From positions 1-61,867 of the forward strand of contig JAFKKO010000123.1 in the NCBI GenBank assembly GCA_017305455.1: 61,867 nt of DNA. The letters run 5' to 3'. The notes under the pieces were generated by a model. The model was given only the letters and a program-made list of their open reading frames with translations. It searched no databases and was not told the DNA's origin. Position numbers and translations under genes: made by a program. Below, piece by piece: positions 18,521-26,247 of this stretch (positions are counted from its first letter, which is position 1; each line of letters starts with the position of its first letter). The stretch is from Hyphomicrobiales bacterium (lineage in GTDB: Bacteria > Pseudomonadota > Alphaproteobacteria > Rhizobiales > Xanthobacteraceae).

Positions 18521-19225
18521 TCAGCCGCCGCGCACCGGCGGCATCACCACATCCTTCCGGCGGCAGGCGCGGCGATCGATCTCCTCGCAGGCGCGGAATT
18601 GCAAATCCTTGCTCATGCAGATCCGCACTTCGCCGAGCCGCCTGCTGTCGCAGGTCACCGCGATGGCCGAAGCCGACAGTCCCGGATTGGCCTTGATGAA
18701 AGCCTCTTCCACCGCGCCGGGCGTAACGGTCCGCGCGGTGGCGAGATCGAGATATTCGGCAGGAATCTTCACCGCCGCGCGGGCCTTGCGGATGGTCTGG
18801 AAATAGCCCCGGCCGCCAAGCCCCGAGCAGGTGCCGTGCTTGTCCCACTCGTTGTAGATCAGACCTGGAGCCGGCATCAGGTCGAGCATCGAGGTCATCA
18901 CATTGCGATCGAGCCGCGGCGCCGGCCGCTGGCAATAGTTCGGAAAGCCGCGCTCATATTGCGGCCACAGCCCGTGCACCACGAAGGAATAAGGCCGCCC
19001 GCCGCACTGGGTGCGGACGCCGCGGCCGGTATTGCCGCGCTCGCTTGCCGCGGCGCAAAACGAGGGCGACCACGACAGCGACAACACATAGAAATCGAAC
19101 TCGCCCGGGGCGTTCTGGCGATGGTCCTGGGCCGACGCCCGTCCCGTCCCGATGGCCAGCATCAGCACGCCCGCGAGCAGGACCACCAGACGTCGCGGCG
19201 CAAGAACCCAAGCAAATCCTGTCAT
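18521..19225 (-). CDS. Secreted ribonuclease T2
   Basis: 234 residues. Start chosen at the ATG after GGGGGCG, which gives a proper signal peptide (RRLVVLLAGVLMLAIGTGRASAQ); the ORF upstream is open but not secretory. Both catalytic blocks are present: CAS1 FVVHGLWPQ with His84 and CAS2 EWDKHGTC with Glu126 and His130. Six or more cysteines suggest disulfides, as in periplasmic RNase I. It would cut single-stranded RNA in the periplasm or outside the cell. A secreted unknown protein gene precedes it on the same strand, 95 bp away. Confidence 0.92.
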   Translation of the reverse strand: MTGFAWVLAPRRLVVLLAGVLMLAIGTGRASAQDHRQNAPGEFDFYVLSLSWSPSFCAAASERGNTGRGVRTQCGGRPYSFVVHGLWPQYERGFPNYCQRPAPRLDRNVMTSMLDLMPAPGLIYNEWDKHGTCSGLGGRGYFQTIRKARAAVKIPAEYLDLATARTVTPGAVEEAFIKANPGLSASAIAVTCDSRRLGEVRICMSKDLQFRACEEIDRRACRRKDVVMPPVRGG

Positions 19226-19320
19226 CGGCACGCCCCCAGTTCGCCCCGGCCGACCGTAGCGAGGCCGAAAGAACATTACAAGAACGAATTTGGAGATAGC
19301 CTTATCCGGTAGCGGCCGGA

Positions 19321-19806
19321 TCAGGGCTTGGCGGACCGGCAGGCCGGATTGTAGGCCCAGTTGCGGTCGAGCCCGACCATGCACCACTCGACGCCGGAAT
19401 TGTATCCGGCGAAGCCGCCATCTTCGATGATCGAGTAATGCACCTTACGGACGTGGCCGTCGTTCAGCATCGCGCTGGCGCTGCAGAAGCGGCGCGGGAT
19501 GCTGTTATAGGCGCTGGCGGGCGCCGACCACGGACGGAAGGCGACCTCGCGCACATCGGCAAAGCCGGTGATTTCCAGCCGCGAGTTCCAGTAGGTGCTT
19601 TCCTTTTCGGCGAACTGCGAGGAGATCGCGTAAAGCGCCTGCTCGCATTGGCCCATCTGGCCGTCATAGCGCGGGCCGGACAGCCAGAAATTCATCTCCA
19701 GCGGATTGGCGGCGCGGGCGGCATCGCCCAGCGCCAGCAGCCCCAGCACGGCGCCAAGCGCCACGCCGAGCGCGGATTTCCGAAAGAAGGCTGAAATGTT
19801 GCGCAT
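19321..19806 (-). CDS. Secreted conserved protein of unknown function
   Basis: 161 residues with a signal peptide (SALGVALGAVLGLLALGDAARAA). The mature part is about 128 residues and has four cysteines (in GQCEQAL, RRFCSA, VEWCMVG, NPACRS), likely two disulfides, and many aromatics (EMNFWLSGPRYDG). I recognise no catalytic motif. It lies upstream of the RNase T2 gene on the same strand and could be co-transcribed; a shared role is only a guess. Confidence 0.8.
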   Translation of the reverse strand: MRNISAFFRKSALGVALGAVLGLLALGDAARAANPLEMNFWLSGPRYDGQMGQCEQALYAISSQFAEKESTYWNSRLEITGFADVREVAFRPWSAPASAYNSIPRRFCSASAMLNDGHVRKVHYSIIEDGGFAGYNSGVEWCMVGLDRNWAYNPACRSAKP

Positions 19807-19971
19807 GAGAATCCGCCGCTGATCGATCCTGCGGGAACGTGCCGCGAACCTCCTGCGGGGTCAAGTGCAGCGCGGCAACACCCCAGCCGCAACCTCGACT
19901 CACCTGCCCGGCCGTTCTTTCAAAGCGCGCCCGGGCTGGATAGACTTGGCCAAAATCGAATGGAGATGACG

Positions 19972-20277
19972 ATGCGATTCGCGCCACGGGCGATGTTTGC
20001 GATGACCGGCCTTGCGCTGATCGGGCTTGCGGGCGCCGCGCCCGCGCAGGCGGACTGGGTGCCGCCGTTCAAGGGCAACGACACCGGCGGCATCATCGCC
20101 TATTCGCTGTACCAGCAGGGCGCGGACATCAAGGCGATGGCCGTGGATCACTGCGCGCGCTACGACAAGGTGGTCAAGCTCACCGGCGTCGATGCGCAAT
20201 ATGGCGGCTACATCTCTTTCGCCTGCGTCTGGGTTCCGCCCGGCAGTTCGTCGAGGTCGCTGCGCGCCGCCTACTAA
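19972..20277 (+). CDS. Small secreted protein of unknown function
   Basis: 101 residues. The third ATG of a cluster (19960, 19966, 19972) is favoured because GGAG lies six bases before it. A clear signal peptide (MFAMTGLALIGLAGAAPAQA) precedes a mature part of about 75 residues with WVPPFKGNDTGGIIAYS, two cysteines (DHCARYD, SFACVWVPP) and no known motif. Isolated between convergent and divergent genes. Conserved-hypothetical at best. Confidence 0.72.
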   Translation: MRFAPRAMFAMTGLALIGLAGAAPAQADWVPPFKGNDTGGIIAYSLYQQGADIKAMAVDHCARYDKVVKLTGVDAQYGGYISFACVWVPPGSSSRSLRAAY

Positions 20278-20324
20278 GCCGACGCTTTTCGCCCATTCGA
20301 GCCGCGAAAATTGGCGTGGCAGAA

Positions 20325-20522
20325 CTATGTCTTTGCCTGCCGCTCCAGATAGGTCTTCCCGCCCTTCATTTTGTGGCTGAGCGGCGCCTCGTTGATCTGA
20401 ATCACCACAGCCTCGGGATCAACGCCGAGGTTCTTGACGAGCGCGGTGGTGATGTCGGCCATCATGCCGCGCTTCTGCTCGTCGGTGCGGCCGGCCGCCA
20501 GGTTGATCGTGATCTCGGGCAT
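20325..20522 (-). CDS. 4-oxalocrotonate tautomerase family protein
   Basis: 65 residues. After removal of the start Met, Pro1 (MPEITINLAAGR) is the expected catalytic base of this superfamily, which ketonises 2-hydroxydienoates or related enols. Arg12 and the length match the 4-OT hexamer type, though the substrate is unknown as no catabolic genes are nearby. A GGAGAGAC ribosome site precedes it. It follows hisS by 30 bp on the same strand and may be read from the hisS promoter. Confidence 0.88.
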   Translation of the reverse strand: MPEITINLAAGRTDEQKRGMMADITTALVKNLGVDPEAVVIQINEAPLSHKMKGGKTYLERQAKT

Positions 20523-20552
20523 GACGTCTCTCCGCGTTCGATCTGAAAGGCT

Positions 20553-22172
20553 TCACGTCCAGTTGATGGCGTGGCGCGCGAGCACCTCGCGCACGTTCTC
20601 GACCAGTTCGCTCTCCTTGCAGGAGAACTGCGCCGCGCGCGCCGCGCGCCATTCCTCATGCGAGGCGATGCCCTCCGCCGCTTTCGCGCCTTCGATCAGA
20701 TCCTTGATCTGCACCTCGCCGCGCGCTTTTTCGTCGCCGCCCTGAATGACGACACAAGGTGAATTGCGGCGGTCGGCATATTTGAACTGTACGCCGAGAT
20801 TGTTCTTCGGATTGCCGAGATACATCTCGGCGCGGATGCCGGCGTTGCGCAGCGTCACAACGAACTTTTGATACTGCGCGATCTCATTGCGATCCATCAC
20901 CAGCACCACCACCGGACCGAATTCCGGCTTGGTGTCGATCTTGCCGAGCAGCGTCAGCGCCGCCTGCAGACGCGATACGCCGATGGAAAAGCCCGTCGCC
21001 GGCACCGGCTCGCCGCGGAAGCGCGAGACGAGACCGTCATAGCGTCCGCCGCCGCCGACCGAGCCGAACCGCACCGGGCGGCCCTTTTCGTCCTTGGTCT
21101 CAAGCAGCAGTTCAACTTCGTAGACCGGGCCGGTGTAGTATTCGAGGCCGCGAACGACGGAGGGATCAATGCGGATGCGTCCATCATCATACCCAGCAGC
21201 CACAACTAGAGATTCCATGCTCCGGAACTCTCGAATTCCTTCCATAAAAATTTCGTTTTCTCCGTAGGAAGAATTTTCCATCGCTTGCAGCATATCGCGC
21301 TCTATGACTTCGCCTGTTGCATCCATCGTTGGCAACAAACGAAGAAGGGGGTTAAAGCCGTCAGCTGAGGCTTTAGAAATTGCATGATCTTCCGAACGCA
21401 AAGTTAAAAACCAGATCAACCGATCTATTTGATCGGGATCGAGATTTGCTCCAAGCGTATGATCCCCACTTTCATCCGTACGCCCAGTCCCTAACAACGC
21501 ACGAACACCAGCTTTGCCAAGACGATCGTATTTGTCCAATGCTCGCATCACGACCAATCGACGCTGAGCTAATCCCAAATCGGCAAACTCTCGATCGCCT
21601 AAACCCAAACCTAGCCAATCCATCACGCCATCGAGCACCTTGCGGTTGTTGACCTTCACCACATAGGAGCCGCGCGGAATGCCGAGCGCCTCCATGGTGT
21701 CGGCGGCCATCATGCACATCTCGGCATCGGCGGCAGGCGAGGCGCTACCGACCGTGTCGGCGTCGAACTGCATGAACTGGCGGAAGCGGCCGGGGCCCGG
21801 CTTCTCGTTGCGGTAGACATAGCCGTTGCGATAGGAGCGATAGGGCTTCGGCAACGTGTCGAAATTCTCCGCGACATAGCGGGCGAGCGGCGCGGTGAGA
21901 TCGTAGCGCAGCGAAATCCACTGCTCGTCATCGTCCTGAAACGAGAACACGCCCTCGTTCGGCCGGTCCTGATCGGGCAGAAATTTGCCGAGCGCGTCGG
22001 TGTATTCCATCGCCGGCGTCTCCACCGGCTCGAAACCGTAGCGCTCATAGACGGCGCGGATTTTCTCGACCATCGCGCGTGTCGCGGCGATCTCGGACGG
22101 CGTGCGGTCGACCAGACCACGCGGCAGGCGGGCTTTGAGTTTCTGCGGCTTTTTGGGTTTCTTGTCGGACAT
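20553..22172 (-). CDS. hisS: Histidyl-tRNA synthetase with a compositionally foreign insertion domain
   Basis: 539-residue class II synthetase charging tRNA-His. Start at ATG 22172; a frame extension to 22202 lacks family similarity. Motif 1 region and [10 protein letters not shown] (90-99), motif 2 [17 protein letters not shown] (121-137), histidine motif [12 protein letters not shown] (341-352), [10 protein letters not shown] (371-380) and motif 3 ([11 protein letters not shown], 392-402), then the anticodon-binding domain, are all intact. Between motif 2 and the histidine motif, residues about 181-328 (bases 21632-21189) use AT-ending codons such as TTA, AAA, GCT and TCT at about 47 % GC, unlike either flank. 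That stretch is the insertion domain, which contacts the tRNA acceptor arm. The frame is open throughout, so the gene should be functional. Confidence 0.97.
   Translation of the reverse strand: MSDKKPKKPQKLKARLPRGLVDRTPSEIAATRAMVEKIRAVYERYGFEPVETPAMEYTDALGKFLPDQDRPNEGVFSFQDDDEQWISLRYDLTAPLARYVAENFDTLPKPYRSYRNGYVYRNEKPGPGRFRQFMQFDADTVGSASPAADAEMCMMAADTMEALGIPRGSYVVKVNNRKVLDGVMDWLGLGLGDREFADLGLAQRRLVVMRALDKYDRLGKAGVRALLGTGRTDESGDHTLGANLDPDQIDRLIWFLTLRSEDHAISKASADGFNPLLRLLPTMDATGEVIERDMLQAMENSSYGENEIFMEGIREFRSMESLVVAAGYDDGRIRIDPSVVRGLEYYTGPVYEVELLLETKDEKGRPVRFGSVGGGGRYDGLVSRFRGEPVPATGFSIGVSRLQAALTLLGKIDTKPEFGPVVVLVMDRNEIAQYQKFVVTLRNAGIRAEMYLGNPKNNLGVQFKYADRRNSPCVVIQGGDEKARGEVQIKDLIEGAKAAEGIASHEEWRAARAAQFSCKESELVENVREVLARHAINWT
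21180..21632 (-). other. Low-GC segment inside hisS (probable recombined insertion domain)
   Basis: Counting bases 21241-21600 gives 171 G+C of 360 (47.5 %), while sampled 60-base lines on either side are 77 % (21001) and 67 % (21781). Codons on the reverse strand include TTA, TTG, GGA, CGA, GCT, TCT, AAA and ATT in series. The edges coincide with the end of the catalytic half ([11 protein letters not shown]) and the start of the conserved histidine motif ([12 protein letters not shown]). No direct repeats or mobile-element ends were seen at the edges. Confidence 0.85.
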
Positions 22173-22185
22173 GTGTGCCTGGAAC

Positions 22186-22248
22186 TGGCAGTCACCTGCC
22201 ATCTGTCAATGATTGCCAAAACGGGAATATTTGCCAAAGCGGAAGTAT
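22186..22248 (-). promoter_or_regulatory. hisS upstream region: inverted repeat and 18-bp tandem repeat
   Basis: TGGCAG-TCAC-CTGCCA (22186-22201) is a perfect 6-bp inverted repeat 14 bp upstream of the hisS ATG. Beyond it, two 18-bp units (22213-22230 and 22231-22248) match at 15 of 18 positions. On the hisS strand the units contain TTGGCA, which with AATCAT 17 bases on could form a promoter. Motif-level evidence only. Confidence 0.4.
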
Positions 22249-22328
22249 CAGTCGCAAGAGACACGGGCAAGCACACTCCGTCATGACGGGGCGTCGCCGT
22301 TTGAAAAACGACGTCGCTTCGCTTGCTT

Positions 22329-22395
22329 ATGCCCGGCTATCCACGTCTTCTCGCAAGTCAAAACGTGGATGCCCGGCATAAGGCCGGGCATGACG
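22329..22395. repeat. Intergenic palindrome family A, copy 1
   Basis: Holds ATGCCCGGCTATCCACGTC and ACGTGGATGCCCGGCATAA-GGCCGGGCATGACGA. CCACGT/ACGTGG and ATGCCCGGC/GCCGGGCAT can pair, giving a folded RNA/DNA structure. Related copies at 33501 and 42012. Lies between the TadG-like gene and hisS. Confidence 0.8.
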
Positions 22396-22414
22396 ATTTT
22401 GCTACTTTGCTGAC

Positions 22415-24091
22415 CTAGTTCACCAGCACCGCGCCGTCGCAGCGGATGCCGGCGACCCAGACATCCGCCTGCCCGAGCCCGACGCCCAGCGTCTGCAACA
22501 CCGTATTGAGCAGGGCATCGATCGAGCCGGTGGCCCCGCCGATGATGCTGACAACCAGCGGCGCGATGCCGGGAATCGGCAGGCCGAGCGGCCCGAGCTG
22601 CACGCCGAGTACAAGATCGCCAAGCAGGCTCGTGGTCAGCGACGAGGTGAAGGAGGTGGTGTTCACCGTCTTTTTGGTCCGCGCCTGAATGTCGGCATAG
22701 CTGAAACTGACCCTTGTCGGCGCCGAGTTCGCCATGGTCGCATGGGCGCGGCCGGCGACCTGAATCGCGCCGAGATCGACCAGTTTCGCGGCCGGCGGAT
22801 TAGGCTTTGTCGAGAAGTTCGTCAGCTCCGCCGCGCTTACACTGCCGATCCACGCATCGACGATGCCAGGCGAGACACCGAGCGCGACCGAGGAGGTCGC
22901 AAGCTCGGGATAGCCGCAGCTGACGGCGTCGAGGGTGGCGGTACCGGAAGCCACTTCGACATAAACCGGCAGGTTGATGACCGACACGGCGCCGGAGCCG
23001 ACAAGCTGGATATTGAGCAGCGCCCGCGTCTGCGCGGTGTGAACGCTGGCGCCCTTCGCGCCGATGGTGATCCAGCTTGTGCCGACCGGCCGCTCGCCGA
23101 CGCTCGCCTGCAACGACACCGCCGCGATGCCCGGCAGGCCAAGATTGACGCCCGTCGCAATCTGGTGACTGCCATTGGCGATCTGGGCGGCGGCGGACAG
23201 GATATCGAGCGCGGCGACATTCACGGCGGCTTTCGGAATCTGACCCGCGGTCATGCTGCCATAAGGTCCCGTGTCGATCAGCGAGCGCAGCAAGATCCGG
23301 GTTGAAAGCCCTGCCAGCGACGCGGAGATCGTCGCCAGCGCGGCGGTGGCGCTGCCCCCGCTCACGCTGGTCTGCAACGCCGCCACCACATCGATGATCT
23401 TGAGGTTGGAACTGAGCAGCGCATCGTAGCTGATGCCGGTCAGACTTGCCCGCGTCGCCAACGCGGAGAGAAAATCGAACATATTGATTTTGGCATCGAC
23501 CAGCGCCTGATAGTCCATCGCCGACAGCGACAGCGAGGTACCGAGCAGTCCGCCAAGCAAGGCATTGAGCAGGCCGCCATTCAACGAGGCGAGACGCGAG
23601 CCGATGGCAAAGGTGGTAAGCTGCGTGGTGGCCGCGATCGCCGTGGTTCCGATGTCGAAACTGGCCTCGCCGGTCAGCACCTTGCCGAAGAACAGCGGCG
23701 TCTGGGTCTTCAATTTCACCCGCACCGCGTTGGCCGGAACCGCCGCCGGCGTAAATCGCCGCTGCGGCGACACCGATGCATCCGCCTTGTAGGCGCCGAG
23801 CTCGACAGCCACGAGCGAGCTCGGAGGAAAATTATTCCTGGACACGGTGGCCGCAGCAGCGAGGTTGGCGTGGCCGAGATCGCTGGCCGCAACGATGGCT
23901 GCGAGATCCGCAACACTCTGGGCCTTGCGTCGATCGGCGAAAATGCTTCCGACATCGACGCCGATCGCCGCAAAACCGATCAGCATCAGAAAACAACCGG
24001 CCGTGAGCAGCGCGACATTGCCGCTCCGATCGGCCATGAACCGACGCAGACAGGTGCGATTGAACTCGCTTTCGCCATCCGGCTTGTGCAT
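22415..24091 (-). CDS. TadG-like pilus-assembly/secreted membrane protein
   Basis: 558 residues. The N-terminus (ADRSGNVALLTAGCFLMLIGFAAIGVDVGSIFA region, about 20-52) is the TadE/TadG type prepilin-like membrane segment followed by the DUF2134-like part. The long remainder is Ala/Ser/Thr/Gly-rich, low in charge, with repeated LLGGLLGTSLSL-type stretches and only two cysteines near the end. TadG proteins support Flp pilus assembly, but no other tad/cpa gene is in the window. It starts one base after the stop of the TadE-like gene with GGAGG in between, so the pair is co-translated. Function inferred from the N-terminal domain only. Confidence 0.78.
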   Translation of the reverse strand: MHKPDGESEFNRTCLRRFMADRSGNVALLTAGCFLMLIGFAAIGVDVGSIFADRRKAQSVADLAAIVAASDLGHANLAAAATVSRNNFPPSSLVAVELGAYKADASVSPQRRFTPAAVPANAVRVKLKTQTPLFFGKVLTGEASFDIGTTAIAATTQLTTFAIGSRLASLNGGLLNALLGGLLGTSLSLSAMDYQALVDAKINMFDFLSALATRASLTGISYDALLSSNLKIIDVVAALQTSVSGGSATAALATISASLAGLSTRILLRSLIDTGPYGSMTAGQIPKAAVNVAALDILSAAAQIANGSHQIATGVNLGLPGIAAVSLQASVGERPVGTSWITIGAKGASVHTAQTRALLNIQLVGSGAVSVINLPVYVEVASGTATLDAVSCGYPELATSSVALGVSPGIVDAWIGSVSAAELTNFSTKPNPPAAKLVDLGAIQVAGRAHATMANSAPTRVSFSYADIQARTKKTVNTTSFTSSLTTSLLGDLVLGVQLGPLGLPIPGIAPLVVSIIGGATGSIDALLNTVLQTLGVGLGQADVWVAGIRCDGAVLVN

Positions 24092-24092
24092 G

Positions 24093-24530
24093 TCAGTATC
24101 CTCCGCGCGGGATCGCCGCGGCGCGCACGATGCGGCGCGGCGGTGCTGGAACGAATGACGGCAGCGAATAGATGAACATGTCGGAGGCGTCGTAATTGAC
24201 CGTCACGACAAACACGTTGGCGTCCGATCGCGAGGTTGCGGCATTGACCGTGAGGTGGCTTGGCGCGATCAGCGGATAGGACGCGACATTGGTGGTGATA
24301 TAGCCGCTGGCGAGCGAGGAACGTTCGGCCTCGCTGAGGCCCGCCACGGAGGAGCGCGCGGCCTCCGCCGCAAGCTGCTGCACGCCGTGGACCACCGCGA
24401 GATAGGAGCCGAACACCACGATGCCGAACACAAGCATCAGCAAGACCGGCAGGATCAGCGCGAACTCTACCGCCGAAGCTCCGCTCCGGGCGCGCCGAAA
24501 GGTTTGGACGGTTTGCAGCAGCGGGGTCAT
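24093..24530 (-). CDS. TadE-like pseudopilin family protein
   Basis: 145 residues. RRARSGASAVEFALILPVLLMLVFGI (about 12-37) is the classic TadE motif: a basic stretch, Gly, a glutamate five residues on, and a hydrophobic helix, as in minor pseudopilins cleaved by TadV-type prepilin peptidase. The rest is a small soluble domain ending in RRIVRAAAIPRGGY. The ATG at 24530 is preferred over a TTG at 24551. It is the first gene of the two-gene TadE/TadG unit; the promoter region contains an 11-bp palindrome TACCAAAGGTA at 24579-24589. Confidence 0.82.
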   Translation of the reverse strand: MTPLLQTVQTFRRARSGASAVEFALILPVLLMLVFGIVVFGSYLAVVHGVQQLAAEAARSSVAGLSEAERSSLASGYITTNVASYPLIAPSHLTVNAATSRSDANVFVVTVNYDASDMFIYSLPSFVPAPPRRIVRAAAIPRGGY

Positions 24531-24713
24531 GCGGCTGATCCTGTCCCACAACCTTTAAGAGCAAATAAACAAGAACATTACCAAAGGTAGTATATTGTAA
24601 CCATCATGCGCGACGCTCCGGTAAGGGAGCCTTGCACCGGCTCATCTTTCGACCGGCGCCGCCTAAGTGATAAGTTCAACCAAACGATATCTTTTGCGCA
24701 GGAAGGACACGCC

Positions 24714-26057
24714 TTGAACATTCAGCAGCCCCGCTCCGCAGTCGCCACTCCGAACGATCTGGCGGCCTATTGGATGCCGTTCACGGCCAACCGCGCCTTC
24801 AAGCACGCGCCGCGCATGCTCGCCGGCGCCAAGGACATGCACTACTTCACCACCGACGGGCGCAAAGTCCTCGACGCCGCCGCCGGCATGTGGTGCTCCA
24901 ACGCCGGCCATTGCCGCACCCCGATCAACGAGGCGATCGCCAGACAGGCCGCGACACTCGACTACGCCCCGCCGTTCCAGTTCGGTCATCCGCAGGCTTT
25001 CGAGCTCGCCAGCCGGATCGCGGCGCTGGCGCCGAAGGGCCTCGACAATGTGTTCTTCTGCAATTCCGGCTCGGAGGCGGTGGACACCGCGCTGAAGGTC
25101 GCGCTCGCTTATCACGCGACGCGCGGCGAGGCCGCGCGCACCCGCCTGATCGGCCGCGAACGCGGTTATCATGGCGTCGGCTTCGGCGGCATTTCGGTCG
25201 GGGGCATGGTCAACAACCGCAAGCTGTTCGGCGCGCTGCTGACCGGCGTCGATCACCTGTCCACCACCTACAATCGCGAGAAACAGGCCTTCACCAAGGG
25301 CGAGCCGGAATGGGGCGCGCATCTCGCCGACGAACTGGAGCGTATCGTCGCCCTCCACGACGCCTCCACCATCGCCGCCGTGATCGTCGAGCCGATGGCC
25401 GGCTCGACCGGCGTGCTGGTGACGCCAAAGGGTTATCTGCAGAAGCTCCGCGCGATCTGCGACAAATACGGCATCCTGTTGATTTTCGATGAGGTCATCA
25501 CCGGCTTCGGCCGCCTCTGCTATCCCTTCGCCGCCGAACGCTACGGCGTGGTGCCGGACATGATTACCTTCGCCAAGGGCGTGACCAACGGCGCGGTGCC
25601 GATGGGCGGCGTGCTGATCCGCGGCGATATCCACGACACCTTCATGAAAGGCCCGGAGCATGTGGTCGAGCTGTTCCACGGCTATACCTATTCGGCGCAT
25701 CCGCTGGCTTGCGCGGCCGGCCTCGCCACGCTCGACCTCTATCGCGAGGAAGGTCTGTTCGAACGCGCCCGCGCGCTGGAGCCGACATTCGCCGATGCGG
25801 TGATGGAATTGCGCAAGGAGCCGAACGTGGTCGATATCCGCACCGTCGGCATTACCGCCGGGATCGACCTTGCGCCGAAGAACAACGCGCCGGGCCTGCG
25901 CGGCTACGAAGCGCTCGCCTGCGCCTTCAACGACCATGATCTGATGGTGCGGGTGGCTGGCGACACGCTGGCGCTGACGCCGCCTTTGATCGTCAGCGAG
26001 GCACAGATCGGCGAGATCATGGACAAGGTCGCCCGTGTGATCCGCGCGGTGGCCTGA
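24714..26057 (+). CDS. Omega-amino acid-pyruvate aminotransferase (class III)
   Basis: 447 residues from a TTG start placed seven bases after AGGAAGG; an in-frame ATG at 24606 adds 36 residues that do not fit. PLP fold-type I, class III transaminase: DEVITGFGR with Asp259 binding the pyridine nitrogen, and ITFAKGVTNGAVPMGG with Schiff-base Lys288. The N-terminal YWMPFTANRAFK is characteristic of beta-alanine/omega-amino-acid:pyruvate transaminases. It would move the amino group of beta-alanine or similar omega-amines to pyruvate. Stands alone between the TadE pair and the EAL gene. Confidence 0.93.
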   Translation: MNIQQPRSAVATPNDLAAYWMPFTANRAFKHAPRMLAGAKDMHYFTTDGRKVLDAAAGMWCSNAGHCRTPINEAIARQAATLDYAPPFQFGHPQAFELASRIAALAPKGLDNVFFCNSGSEAVDTALKVALAYHATRGEAARTRLIGRERGYHGVGFGGISVGGMVNNRKLFGALLTGVDHLSTTYNREKQAFTKGEPEWGAHLADELERIVALHDASTIAAVIVEPMAGSTGVLVTPKGYLQKLRAICDKYGILLIFDEVITGFGRLCYPFAAERYGVVPDMITFAKGVTNGAVPMGGVLIRGDIHDTFMKGPEHVVELFHGYTYSAHPLACAAGLATLDLYREEGLFERARALEPTFADAVMELRKEPNVVDIRTVGITAGIDLAPKNNAPGLRGYEALACAFNDHDLMVRVAGDTLALTPPLIVSEAQIGEIMDKVARVIRAVA

Positions 26058-26247
26058 TCGCCGCCCCGAGGGCACTTCCCCTTATGGCCGGATCGTCCGG
26101 TCCTCCGACCGGACGCCGCTAGGTGCGCAGCCTGCCCCGATCAAAACAGGGCAAAACAGCCGCGCGCCAGCGGTCGGGAACCAACAATTTCGCTGCGAAT
26201 CAATCTTGGTGCTAGACTCGAATCACTCGGGGGCTGGGCTGCACTGC

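Noticed and set aside
20553-22172. Possible frameshift or pseudogene in hisS
   Set aside because: Although the middle is compositionally odd, the frame is continuous and all catalytic motifs on both sides are intact.
24663-26075. 470-codon reverse ORF opposite the aminotransferase
   Set aside because: Antisense frame of a clear class III aminotransferase with no family similarity.
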